This document shows, in pieces, positions 18,815-30,374 of a stretch of 64,000 nucleotides of DNA. The position numbers and the translations under genes are program-made. The first letter of the stretch is position 1. Each line of letters opens with the position of its first letter. The notes under the pieces are model-generated. The model saw only the letters and a list, made by a program, of their open reading frames with translations, was not told where the DNA came from and searched no databases. The stretch is from Paraspadella gotoi (taxonomy: Eukaryota > Chaetognatha), in the NCBI GenBank assembly GCA_051294375.1, contig CM119269.1:11018883-11082882 (forward strand), read 5' to 3'.

Positions 18815-21800
18815 CAAACAAAAATTTAAACAATACATTTAGCATTAAATAATCTAAATATATACTGAAATTAAATGTTAACAACAGAAATAAATAAGTT
18901 AGTAGAATAAAGTGAAATTTGAAATAGAAAATAAGTGGTGAGGGATAGATAAGTAAAGAAAAGAGAAAGTAAGTAAAAGAAAGAGCTCAAAAATGAGCTA
19001 GCCCCCCCCCGGCCGGGCAAATGGAGGACGTTGACGATAAGGTCGGGTCATTGGCCTGTCATAGGTTGCGAGGGTATATATGTAGAGTTTGTCATGCTGG
19101 GATCCGGAAGAGATCCGCCTGGGAAAATGCCAAGTGCTACTCGTATATCCCTTTGGCCTGATAAGCCTGCCGACAGCCCTCCTCTCACCTGACGGTGAGG
19201 CAGGCAGTTGCCTGTTCTGGCCTGTTTTGCTACAGGAGATACAGACTCCTCTCCCTCCTCCTGTAGCCGTCGTTTTGGGCGACGCTCAGCGCGAGGAGAG
19301 TCGCGCCAAGTTGCTACAGGCTCAGGAAAGGTATCGGACGTCCATTGCCTGCTGAGAGCCTCCGCCTGACCCGTTGAGTGGGGACAGGGGAATCATTGTG
19401 CGGTTGGGGTGGCTCTGGGCGTTCCACCACCATTTGGATAAGCGAATCATAGCTTGGAGGGAGGTCGAATCGTCCTCCATCACGGTTCAGAGAGGGTTCG
19501 AGAGCTTTGATGTAGATTGCCTCTCTAATACCTCTGGAAAACCAGTTTTGGTCATGGGACAGCACGAGACAGTCAGTTTCTCTGAACAGATGGCCAGAAT
19601 TTGCCATGTGCTTGCAATGGCCGATAAGTAATGACCACGTGGGTCCCGATATGGCTTTGTGTGCTGCTTGAACCGATCTGTCAGAGACTTTCCTGTCTCG
19701 CCCACGTATGCTGCTGTGCAGGGTTGGTTGCCCTTCCCTGCACAGGCCGCCCAGTAGACGGCTCCTGATGTTTTCGGTCTGGGGATTTTGTCTTTCGGTT
19801 TCACCAATTGCTCACATAAGGAGCCGCGGGTCGTCACTGCACTGGATATCCCCTGCTTTGCCAGCACCCGCACCAGTGCTTCAGTGATCCCCTGGTGGTA
19901 GGGGAGGGAGACATGACCCACGTTCCTGAGACGCTTCTGCTTATCTCCCACTTGCGCTGTGGTGGGCGCGGTCGGTCCTTCAGCAGCAAGGTCTCGTTCG
20001 TCCTCCTGGGGAGCGGAGGTTGAACTTGCGTTAGCAGTTACTTGGGCAGCCCCTAGGTGGCCACTGCCCTCAGCCAGGTTCAGCCGGAACCTTGCCTTCT
20101 CGTAAGCCCACAGAGGGTAGCCATTGAGCGCCAAGGCTCTTTTGACATGCTCAAGCTCGGCGGCCTGGAGCTCGGGGTCGACGGAATCAGCTGAGCTCTT
20201 CTGGTAAGGGACCTGACCGTGGCGAACTTGTGCGACAAGGGAGCATGCGAATCGAAGGGAATGTATTGATCAGTATGTGTTGGTTTGCGATAGACAGAAA
20301 ATTCCAATGAGCCGCCCTCTTTGCGCTTTATAAGCACATCGAGCATTGGAATTTTACCATTCTCCTCCTTTTCGCAAGTCCACTTGATACTCGCTTCGAT
20401 GCTGTTCAAATGGGTCAAAAGGGTATCAAGCAGATCCCTTTTCACGGCCAGAATAGTATCGTCTGCTTTCCGATACCAGAAGAGGACTGACTCTGCCCAT
20501 GCAGAGATCGAAAAGAAGCCAAAGCTTCCACCTCATAGTCCTCCATATAAAAGTCTGCCAGAGGACTTGAAGTGGACTTGCCCATCCCTAAGCCACCAAG
20601 CATGCCCAAACAAATGCAGGCAGTAGTCGATGCCGAAGAAGGGCATACCAAATATTGAAAATGTTTTACTCATATTTTGTATACTTTTATTGAATAAATC
20701 AATTATGTTATATACTTTTTTCCTAGATAGTACATAACTTTGTAAATGACCGACAACTACGCATGGAGTATTGGAGTACAACCGTCCCTCAAGTTCTTCG
20801 ACCGCGACTGACTCGATTCTTTTTTCCTCTAGGGACGCAGCTTCTCCCAGACGGTCTCTAAAAAAGGTCTGGACGAGAAGTCCCTCGACTTCCTCGTCAA
20901 GCGTCAATTCGGGAAGAAGAGAAAGGAGACTGGACACGAGAGCCTCGTCGAGCACTTTGTGCTGAAGGTCATCAACAACCGCAATGGGTAAAAAAAGACT
21001 ACGACCACTCTATTACGTAGATAAATGAACATTTTGTTGGGCAAATATTATACAACGGCATAATTTTTGTAATTAGCTGAAATTCTTTTTTCTTTTTATT
21101 CAGTGAAGTTAGAGTGGCGTTAGACGCAAAATCTAATTTTATACAAACAATGAAAAACAATTATATTTCATAATTTCTACTTCAAATGCAAAACTTTTAT
21201 TGAAAACTACAGTAACGATTAAAAAAACAGAAATGAGGTCGAGTCTAGTCGTCAGCGCGGACCGGAAAATGACATTTACAGTCGGTTTTTTTCTTTTTTT
21301 TTTTTTTTTTGGTTTTTCTTTTCCTTGTGAGGCTTTTTAATCCAATTTTTAGAACATTAAAAAGAGAGAAAATGATGATAAAAAAATTAGCATCACAATC
21401 AAGATGATAGAAATGGGTAATAAATATTAATAAATAATTAATATTAAATATTAATAGTAATAAATATTTAACAATGAGAATTATTAAAAATTTGAGCAGA
21501 CGTATTATTTTTTTTTCGATATTGAAAATAGCGTTTATATATTAAAAGAGAATTAAGAATCAATGATATGGATAAAAATCAGTTTAGAGAAAACATACTG
21601 CACTACTTGCTGATATATAAGAGATCTTGGAGACTGAACCCCCCCCCCCAAAAAAAAAACAACTAAAACTTGAAAAGAAAATTAGTCTGAACGGGTCTTC
21701 GTTTTCCTTTAGGCACAACCTGAGTCTTTTCACCGAGGCCTTCCGCAATCGACGCCTCATCTCTGGCACGGAACTCGATTCCATCAAAAAGCCTCTGCTC

Positions 21801-24119
21801 CTAATAACCGGAAAAGAGTCATATTTTCACGACGCCGTTGTTGCGTAAGGATACGGGCTGCGCTGTTTAATTAATAATCGTTGTTGCGTAAGGAACTTGT
21901 ACTCTGTATAAATTTATGTAAAACGTATGAGTGTTTAAGGAATGCACACTTCGTGTAATATTTTCTTCAATCCCCCATCCCACTTTTCCGCGAATAAAAA
22001 GTATGAAGGAGTCGTTCACTGACCGAACACTCGTCAATCTTCTGGAGATGAGCGACGTTGCAAGCCCCTTGGAGGAGAATCCACAAGCCACTGCCGACGG
22101 CATCCAATACTTCCTTCAAGGCAACGGCCTTCTCGCCGCCGTCCCAATGCGGAAAAAGTCGGGTAAGTATCGCGAGGGGAGAAAATAAGGGCTTCCGGGA
22201 GGGCTTGATTGAATTGGTCAAAAATTTCAATTTCTTGATCAGAGTAAACTTAATTCTACTTTTGGGTCATTTTAAATAATGTGATTTGGTTATGAATGTA
22301 CGGGATAGTTGGAGGCACAACGGTTAAGGTCAGATCCTCCTTTCATTTTCTTTACATTCGCTGTTTAATGGTGCCTGGATCTCACTCAGTTCATTTTCGT
22401 AAGTCTTTTTGTTCATGATTTATTCTCGCACCTGCCAATCATTTTACTTTATTTTACAATGTACATTCACATACAATTCACCCTTAGGCTTCGCGTTCTT
22501 ACACAGCGATCCAACGACTTGTCATCGTTTTTTTTTTCACGCTGTCTAATTTATTTTAGTTAATAACAAACCAAATCATTTCTCAGTCATTTTAATTTTT
22601 TAAATGATATTGTGACCTTTCTTAAACTTGTCATAATTTTTCAGGCCTGACGCGTGGTATGTCGATGGAAACGGCTGACAAACCGAGTGGAATTCATCGG
22701 AAGGAAAGCATGGATCTCTCCCTGCAGCTGAAGGACGTAAGAAGTGAATGACATACTTTAGTTTGTGTCATAGCTCGATACCGTCTCAAGATTGATAATT
22801 TCTTCCTAGTAATTTTATAAAAAGAAGTCCGACTGAGGGCGTATTTTAAAAATGAACTTTAAATGTAATTCGCTGATTCCAACGATTTCTAAATTGATAA
22901 GTGTCTTATCGCTCAGGAAAACATTTTTTTTTCAACAGGCGAAACTCGAGCCCGATCGCCAGCCTGATAACGTAGTTGAGGTCAAAGGGGTTGGGAACTT
23001 TAACGTCTTCGTGGGTGAGTCAAATAGTAAAAAGAAAAACGAGTCAGGAGAATTCGACAATGTCCTCTGGGCCCACAGTGAATTAGGATCACGTTCCTTT
23101 GCAGACACGGCCACGAAACACGCCAACGCGACGGTGCTGACCGTGCACGACCTGGGGACGGATCATAAGAGCATGGAAGACCTCGTCAACAGCGCTGCTA
23201 TGGCCTCTTTGAGAGAAAGGTCTCAAGGGAGTAATAAGATCATTTTTAGGGGGTCAGGGAATAGGAGCCAGTAGGTCGACGCATGAATTGTGTCAATGTG
23301 ACATTACGACAATGTTCATCCACATTGCCGATTAACTGGCAAAGTTCAGTTGTGATTAAACGGGATCGTCTGCATCCAAAAAATATGTATTCTTAATATT
23401 CTCTTCGCAGAATAACTTTTATCCACGTGGACTTACCGGGACAGGGAGACAATGAGAAAGATTTGCAACTGTCCGGACCTTACCCACAATTTACTGTATT
23501 GGGTAAGTTGGGTTAGTACTGACTGCTGGGTCTTTACTATGTATCAATAAGTTACGTGAAAAAATAGGTGGCGCCATGAAGGACATATTGGACTCGATGA
23601 AAGTCAAGAAGGTCGTGGGTCTGGGCGAAGGAGCTGGCGCGAACGTCCTTGCCAGATTCGCCCTGCAGCACCCGGATGCTTGCTTGGTGAGGGAGTGAGT
23701 GAGACTAGTAAAGTGACTTAATTCAGCAATCAGCTTGCAGATCTCATGACTGTTTTTTTTTTCCAGGGACTGTGTCTCATCAACGCTTCCTGCAGCTCAG
23801 CCACCTTTATGGAGAACCTTCAAGGAAAGATTATTGCGGAAAATTTTGAGCAGACGAAAAACGCTTTGGTGTCTCACAGATTCGGTTCCGGAGGAAAGGT
23901 AAGAAGAATTAAAAGTAAGAAAATTATCTTATCTACGAAAAAAAATCAAATCTTTTTCTTTATATGTCTCTGTCTCTCTTGCAGTCTTCCCCGTTGGTCT
24001 CTCAGTACGTACAGAAAATCTACGCCAGCCGAAACGAGAAAAACCTCAAGGCATTTATGGAGGCTTTCAAGAATAGAAACGAGCTGACCAAGCAGGTGAA
24101 ACACCCTAACTTCACTTAC

Positions 24120-24167
<48 letters not shown>

Positions 24168-25039
24168 ACGCAGACCTGAATTTGACCCGGTTTTTTTCAT
24201 GATTATTATGTGATTTCCTCGTTTTCTTCCCCGACCCTTTCCCCGTATCTGACACCACTTTTCCTATCTATTCTCAACTTCCTGTTCTGCTTCCCCATAC
24301 CACTTTGGCTCTTGCTTATTTTTTATCTAAATCTTCCACCCTTCATTCGTCCCTCGTTGTTGTCGCGGACATCCGTCTCGTCTGACTCAGGAACTCCAAA
24401 GTCTCAAAGCGAATTTGCTCCTGGTTTCGGCAAAGGACTCAAAGTTCAACAAAGACATGCACGATATCAAGAGTGAGGGAGGGAGGGGTGAGGGGGGGTG
24501 GTTCAGGGTTAGGTGGGTTAGAGGGAATAGAATGGAAAGGACGCGAAAGGTCAAACTCATTCCACAAAGAAAAAAAATAAATGTCGGGATGTTTTTGCTT
24601 TGGGAATTCTTCCCGAACTCATAAATAAAGGAAATTAGTTTTCTTCGCAAAAAAAGGAGGATAAAAAGACTAAACAAGTTTAAACTCAGAAGGAGGTAAC
24701 GTTAAAACTCGACGGGTAAGGGATAATTACTTCCCAAGAGGCTCTTGAAGAATCGCCGCGAATAGAGCGTTCAGAAAGTCACAGGTCGAGTTTTTAAAAA
24801 AATATTTACAAGAAAAGTATTTTTCTGTTTAATAGACTAAGCCTAAAAATTTTACAATCAAATCCAAAAAAAAATAAATACGATATTGCTATTTTAACAC
24901 TCGATCAAACCTTTGAAATTTGGCTCACGCAAACGGACGAATTTCGAACCTGTCAGCTGCCTCTCGTTAAACGTACCTGGACTCATTAACTGTTACTTTA
25001 TCGTCTAGACGAGGCTGATAAAGAGAGAGAAAGAGAAAA

Positions 25040-25091
<52 letters not shown>

Positions 25092-26902
25092 GGAATTAAA
25101 AAAGTCTTGTTAAAAGAAGACGAATAACGGTATTAGTGACAGGCGAAATTAGCGAGGAAAATTTATTCTCAAAAAGATAAAAAAAAGAATTACTTGGCCT
25201 CATAGACATCAATCGTGTTAAACTTAAATTTAAACCCTTTAGGCAAAATGTTTGAAAACAAAGACGTTTCGATTTTGGAAATCAGCGACATATTAAACCC
25301 CCTGGTTGACGGCCAGGAAAAACTAGGGGAAGGATTTCAGTATTTCTTGCAGGTGAAGAATTATTTGTATCATGTATGTTATTTATATGTATGTAATAGT
25401 ATCAAAAGAAAAACCAAAGTAGCCTTATATAAAAATGGGTCAAATGTACTATTTAACCTCCCCGAGAGGCGAATTCAATCCTGGGTTTGGATTTAAACTC
25501 GGTTTAATTAAAGAACAGCTTCTGGTCCGATGGTTATCACTGTTTTCGTATTTACAATTAACGCTAAAAATAGCGGTAGCCGACCAAATTCAAATTTTAA
25601 TGGGAACAGCATTAAACTAATCCATTATTGGTATTAATTATTGTATTAAAATATTTTTTTGAAAAAATGTTTCGAACCAGGAGTAATTCGCTAATTAATA
25701 TTATTATATTGCTATATAATGTCAAAAATTTTTTTTTGATATTTTAAGTTTTTTTAATTGATTCTGATAGAGCTTAAAAAGTTAAGCAAAAAATATAATT
25801 ACAACTTTTTAAAATTTTGATGTTTTATTACTTAAAATTAGTAAAAACTGCTAAAATCATCGGATGATGATGATGATGATGATTTTTTCAGGTTTTTCCC
25901 AGTTTTGACCCACTTATCATCAAAATATTGAAAAAAGAATTATACTTTGTGTAGACAACTTTTTATAAGCTATCTGAATCTGCTTTTAAAAATACAAAAT
26001 TTTAAAAAAATTTTTTGACATTTCCTATCTATAAATAAATATTAAAAAATTAATTACTAATGCTTCTAGCCATTTTAGAAAATTTTGGTCCATTGAAAGT
26101 TTTCTCAGAAATGTATGAAGTTTCATTTGGAAAGGTTCCCAAATCAAACTTCTGACCCACCCCATTGACAAAGTTTGGCTCTACTAAAAAGAGTGAAGCG
26201 ATTAGATTAGTGATTTCTTCGTTTAGTGAAATCAACTTGAAATAGGCTTGAATAAATAAAACCTTTGTTTATCTTGGACCAATTCACCAATTACAAAACC
26301 TTTTAACAAAATTTTTTTTAGCAAATTCGAGATTGTACATAAAACGGTTTTTTTTTTCTTTCTGGTCGAAAGTCGCTCCGATCGATCATAATTAACACTT
26401 TCCCGTCGGTTTATATTCGATTATCCGAGATATTTTTTTTCTATATTCTTCGACCCAGACTTATTCGAAAAAGCTTGTTTATTTTAGTTGTAGAAAATTT
26501 AGTTTATGACAAATTGTGAAAGAAAGAAAAAAACCTATGATTTGAAGTGACGTGACGTGACGTGCAATGGAAAGAGAGGGAAAACAGTTAATTTAAAATA
26601 AATTTTAAGTAAATTCAGGCAATCCTAGCAAGTCTAACCTAGTTTAAACTTCCCCTCCCATCCCCTGACCTCGCCCTTCTGCTTACTTAGGGCCTCGGGC
26701 TCTGCCCCGCCGCCACCCCAAGGCGCAAATCCTCGGTCATGCGCGGCGTCTCCATGGAATCAGCCGATGAGAAAAAGCCGCTAACCCGCATCATCGCCCA
26801 GGAGGAGGAGAAAAAAGCGCCGATGCCGAAGTACGTCGTCGATGTCGAAGGCGTCGGAGCATTCAGGGTCTTTGTGGGTAAGAGAGAGACAGAGAGAGAG
26901 AC

Positions 26903-26933
<31 letters not shown>

Positions 26934-29064
26934 GGCGAAAAGATTGAAAGAGACTCGTGTCCTGCCAAATCTGTCTCCTCAATGGTTTCTTTTTCGCTTC
27001 AAAGGGAAAAAAAGTGGATCTCGACGTCTGTCTTGATTTCTGAGTCTGAGGAACCGAAAAAAGCAATAACCGGAAGCGGAGGATGGAACCCTTGGAACCC
27101 GTCCTTTATGAGAGAGAGAGAGAGAAAGAGAGAGAGAAAAAAAATTTATTACTTTTATTAAACATTACCCGATTCCACTCAGACGGTAGAAAGAAACAGC
27201 GAAAAGCCAAAAAGGAAATCAATTATCGTTTTTTCTCATTCTCAATCCGCTTATGTCAAGTCGCCTGCCGTTAACAAATCCAAATGGCCTTCAAGGTCGT
27301 ACATCAATGTACCACCCTTTAAGCACACAATTTGTTTAAAAAATATTTTTAGATCTACTACACAATGATTAAAGAATCATTTAGCTTTGTTTTCCAAAAA
27401 GACCACCGACTTTCTACAATTAAGACTCACGCGCCCCCCGGAAACAGAACCAGCGACAGAAAGTCAAGAGATGGCCTTTCTCACGGTCCATGACCTCGGT
27501 ACGGATCACGAGTCGATGAGCCGCTTCGCCCTAACCAAACCCATGGAGGGTTTGCGCAAACGGGCAGCCTTCTACCACGTCGACCTGCCCGGCCAGGAGG
27601 ACTGGGCGCCAGACTTGCCAGCCGGTGCCAAGTTTCCGGGAATGACGGCGCTGGGTGAGTTAACGGAAGGAGAGGTCATTGGGAATAATTATTCTAACTT
27701 TATACACAGCTGTGATCAAAGAAGGAACATCCTTGTGCTTAAAAATTGCAGTCTATCTAATCAGGCAACGCATTGAAAAAAGTCGTCGACACCCTTGCAT
27801 TAAAGAACGTAGTCGGCTTTGGTGAAGGCGCTGGCGCTAACGTAGTGGCCAGGTTCGCGCTGCAACATCCCGGAACCTGCAGGGTGGGTTTGTACGCCTA
27901 CATTGAGATCAACTTAAAAAATTAAAAAACTCCAAACTTCCAAAATTCATTAATTCTAAAATTGTCAATTCAACAGGGTCTCTGCCTCATCAACTGCACG
28001 GCGGCCCCAGCAGGATTCTTGGAAAATCTCAAGGATCGAAGTTTGTCGTGGAAATTGGATCACTTGGGGAACGTGGACCCCACAGTCGAGGAGTTCCTCA
28101 TACTCCACCGGTTCGGCACCTCAGTCTTCAAAGAGGTGCGGATCTATTGTGCTCGTTACTCAATTCTTTATAATATAAAGTTTATATACGTTTCTCAGGA
28201 TATTTAAATTGCTGTAATAAATTTTGTTTTGTAATCCATGACTCTCTTCGAGGATCTGAGTCAAGAGACTCTCTCTAAAATTTACCAGGCGAAATCGACG
28301 AAGGAAATGGAGGATTTGGTGAATGAGTTCAAAACTTCGCTTTTCGAGAAACGAAACATCAACAACTTAAAGAAATTCGTGGAGGCGTTCAAAACAAGGA
28401 GAGCCATCACCGCCGAGGTAAAGTGTCCACTTGTCAATTATCAGGTTTAAACTTATTTAATTATGATTCTTCATCGTTTTATGAAATTTAAAATCTCAAA
28501 TAAAATCTTCATTGCTTGAAAGAGGATGAAAAGATGCGCCGGGCAGAGCGTTACTTTCGCAGTTGGACAACTGTAGAAAAGTTATAACTTATTGTAGCTT
28601 GAATACATTTAATTCTAATTACTTTCGATGGTTATTTTTGATTTCGAAAGTTGGTAAGTTGAGTTAATAAATAATCGAATCAATTGGCTTTTGGTGTGTC
28701 ATAGTCGGATTAAAGCTTCAATAATTTTACCAATTAACGATTCAATTGTACTTGACGATTATGCCCAATTTACAATTCAAAAAGTCAAGAGTTAATTTTG
28801 CGCGTAGAAAATCAAAATCAGCGATAAAAGCGTGTAAGCAAGGGAGCCAAATTTCAGCGGATAAATGCAAAGCTTATAAATGTTTAAGCTTTAAATTGTC
28901 AGTCTTTTAAACTTTGCTTCTGTTTGTTTTGTGTGTGAATGTCTGTGTGTGTGCAGGATGTGAGTTCCCTCCAAAGCCCAGCATTACTCATCACCGCCAA
29001 GAATTCTCGGTTCAACAAGGATTCCAAAGATCTTCACGGTGAGATATTTATCGCCTCTCTCTCT

Positions 29065-29125
<61 letters not shown>

Positions 29126-29563
29126 CTTTATTCTTTATTTTTGACGAAATTTTTTTCTCCCAAACAGCGAAACTTGAAACCGAGAAAAAATCAACGTTGT
29201 TGGAAGTGAACGCGACAAAAAGCCCCATTCACGAAGGATCTGAGGCCGTCGCCGACGGAATACAGTACTTCTTGCAGGTCCTTTCTACTTTGAAATCTGA
29301 AAGTGCCCATTTTACCGTTTTTATCGAGGCACTTAAAATTTTCTGTAAAAGCTTTAGTAATTTTCTAACCTTAAAAATTGCGAGACTTGCAAAAGAAGAG
29401 GTTGCAAAATCTAAATGATTCCTCTCTATTTCAGGGAATGGGCATGATCCCAGCCGTGCCCATGAGAAAGAGGTCCGGCCTCGCCCGCGGCATGTCTATG
29501 GAGAAGGCGGACGAGAAGAGAAACTTGAGTCATTTGACTCCAATGACGTCAGACTTTTCGTGA
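14504..29563 (+). CDS. Triple NDRG-domain protein
   Basis: Exons: 14504-14514, 15060-15149, 15292-15399, 15701-15789, 15912-16090, 20833-20987, 21713-21844, 22002-22162, 22645-22736, 22939-23014, 23105-23219, 23411-23502, 23568-23686, 23767-23898, 23985-24095, 24391-24472, 25243-25352, 26691-26877, 27448-27654, 27765-27883, 27977-28135, 28253-28417, 28957-29038, 29168-29277, 29435-29563. They total 3012 nt (1003 aa) and stay in frame to TGA 29561. Three consecutive NDRG (alpha/beta-hydrolase fold) domains are coded. Each has G-V-G-x-F-x-V-F-V, TVHDLG, HVDLPGQ, EGAGANV and a final QYFLQ-type helix. The usual nucleophile of the elbow is replaced by Gly (G-E-G-A-G), as expected for NDRG pseudoenzymes. 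NDRG proteins are mostly cytosolic stress, trafficking and differentiation factors with a single domain of about 350-390 aa, so a threefold chain is unusual. No stop, start or promoter separates the units. Donors after 23219 and 29277 are weak (GTCTCA, GTCCTT). Confidence 0.85.
17560..18085. repeat. Dispersed repeat family, copy 1
   Basis: It starts near a CTGCTCCGCC variant and a run of TGTCGGTCGGTGTCTGTCTG, and ends AAAGTCACTGCGGCGCAACA. The interior shares several blocks with copy 2 at 30375 (for example around ACCTTTA.C.TGCATA.GTATCATAC and ATCTCATGACC). A second start-like motif, CTCGCGGAGCAACT, lies upstream at about 17090. Length about 525 bases. Confidence 0.6.
18541..18580 (-). ncRNA. 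Hammerhead-ribozyme-like motif of the Penelope element
   Basis: The minus strand reads CTGATGA (18577-18571), then a stem GGCTCT/AGAGCC (18569-18564 with 18556-18551), then GAAAC (18550-18546), then ATGTC ending at 18541. This is the conserved hammerhead core with stem II closed; a GUC cleavage triplet follows a very short stem III, and UGAC comes next. Penelope-like elements are known to carry minimal type I hammerheads in their terminal repeats, which fits its place at the element's 3' end. Stem I is imperfect, so activity is uncertain. Confidence 0.7.
18619..18814. repeat. Two (GA)n tracts inside the Penelope element
   Basis: GA tracts at 18619-18679 and 18787-18814, separated by about 100 bases of non-repeat sequence. 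Confidence 0.8.
24125..24168. repeat. (CT)n microsatellite in an NDRG intron
   Basis: CT run 30 bases after the donor at 24096. Confidence 0.85.
25020..25089. repeat. (GA)n microsatellite in an NDRG intron
   Basis: GA run with A interruptions in its first half, 150 bases upstream of exon 25243. Confidence 0.8.
26882..26934. repeat. (GA)n microsatellite starting at a splice donor
   Basis: The donor G|GTAAGAGAGAGAC after 26877 runs straight into the repeat, so the repeat supplies part of the donor context. A second GA run lies at 27110-27138 in the same intron. Confidence 0.85.
29057..29122. repeat. (CT)n microsatellite filling most of an NDRG intron
   Basis: The intron 29039-29167 is only 129 bases and half of it is CT repeat, between the donor GTGAGA and the acceptor CAAACAG. 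Confidence 0.85.
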
Positions 29564-30374
29564 CGTCCATAAACTACATAACATCAACGACAGGGTTTTT
29601 TTGGTTCCTTTTTAGAGAGAGGAGATATAGAGCGCTAGAGATCTAGACAGTGTGTATCAGCGAAAGCGAGAGAGCGCTTGTTTGTCAAATTAGAAAATAA
29701 CCGAGTACTTAGCATTTGCTGTCATTGGGAATTTCATAGCTTTTTTCCTCGATCATCTTTATTTTTTTTTAATTTTCCGATCGGTGGAGCGCTAACTCTC
29801 GTTAACGTACCATGCCGGACCTGAGATTTACATTTTACAATTCAGTCAGCACTGATCAATGTCGCTTTATCGAGCGTCATATCAACGTAGAAAATAATAG
29901 CACAGTTTAGGGTCTTTGTTCCGGTTTTACAAAAAAGATTCGCGTTGTAAAAATTGTTCAAATTTATGGACCTTCAATTTTTTTTTTTCATCTGCTTTTT
30001 AATTTCTCTACTGTGATTCTTTGGAACCCGAATGGGATAACTAATTTTAGTTTTATCTTTTCTTGTTCGCAGTCTCGTTCGTTGCTTTGTTTTTGTCAAT
30101 ATCCCATAATTTTATCATTGAAAATATTTGCTAATAAACACGATTGTAGAAACTTGTTCCTTTTTATGTTTTATGTCGATAATATACCGCATCCTTTAAA
30201 TAGCGCTTATGGCCAAGATTTTGAAACTTTAAAAAACAAAAGACATGACTGAAGAGCTATCGACGTTTGCAACTATTTTTGTAATTAAATTGTACATATA
30301 TTAGGAATAAGAGTCAAATCAAAACCTCCTTACTTTTATCTTTTTTCATTTTTACTTTCACATTTTAGATACGC
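29564..30374. other. 3' flank of the NDRG gene
   Basis: No ORF with support. AATAAA at 30133-30138 is a possible poly(A) signal about 570 bases after the stop. The rest is AT-rich. Confidence 0.4.

Larger units (their letters stand above)
18480..20660 (-). mobile_element. Penelope-like retroelement, 5'-truncated and decayed
   Basis: Read on the minus strand: a reverse transcriptase remnant (SSPLADFYMEDYEVEAL at about 20580-20530, then the catalytic KADDTIL at about 20470-20450, then YRKPTHTDQYI near 20290). A linker follows, and then a GIY-YIG endonuclease (AAYVGETGKSLTDRFKQHT, about 19720-19660) with its C-terminal part in another frame down to 19314. RT plus GIY-YIG in this order is diagnostic of Penelope-like elements. 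Several frameshifts break the ORF (near 20470, 20150 and 19600), so it is inactive. The 5' end is cut at about 20655, where host AT-rich sequence resumes. The 3' part includes GA repeats and a hammerhead-like motif. It is inserted antisense in an NDRG intron. Confidence 0.85.
16091..20832 (+). other. Large intron 5 of the NDRG gene
   Basis: This 4.7 kb intron sits inside domain 1. It holds AT-rich unique sequence (16091-17050), a dispersed repeat copy (about 17560-18085) and a Penelope-like element in reverse orientation (about 18480-20660). No further coding exon is needed: the protein reads across from ESFK to GRSF with matching phase 0. Confidence 0.7.
15060..22736 (+). other. NDRG domain 1 and its C-terminal linker
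   Basis: Exons 2-9, residues about 4-339. This is the most divergent unit. The intron between the HP-N/D helix and the following strand, present in units 2 and 3, is absent here. The strand reads LCLCQC in place of the LCLIN of the other two units. The cap region is Lys/Arg-rich. An extra intron lies in the C-terminal linker (KKSG|LTRG), and there is no intron after QYFLQ. The linker carries RGMSMETAD. Confidence 0.8.
22939..26780 (+). other. NDRG domain 2 and its C-terminal linker
   Basis: Exons 10-17 plus the first part of exon 18, residues about 340-650. It has the full order GVGNFNVFV, TVHDLGTDH, HVDLPGQGDN, GLGEGAGANV, GLCLIN, HRFGSGG, LLLVSAKDSKFNKD and FQYFLQ. The linker carries RRKSSVMRGVSMESAD. 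Splice sites coincide with unit 3 at four or more positions, so these two look like the more recent duplicates. Confidence 0.8.
26781..29563 (+). other. NDRG domain 3 and C-terminus
   Basis: The second part of exon 18 to exon 25, residues about 650-1003. Exon 27448-27654 covers what is two exons in unit 2, so one intron has been lost here. The cap carries an insertion of about 20 residues relative to unit 2 (around IYQAKSTKEMEDLVNEFK), coded by 28253-28417. The tail carries RGMSMEKADEK and ends 16 residues later. Confidence 0.8.

Noticed and set aside
19089-19355. Plus-strand ORFs in the Penelope element (19089, 19374, 20321)
   Set aside because: The coding signal of the element (RT and GIY-YIG) is on the minus strand; these are shadows.
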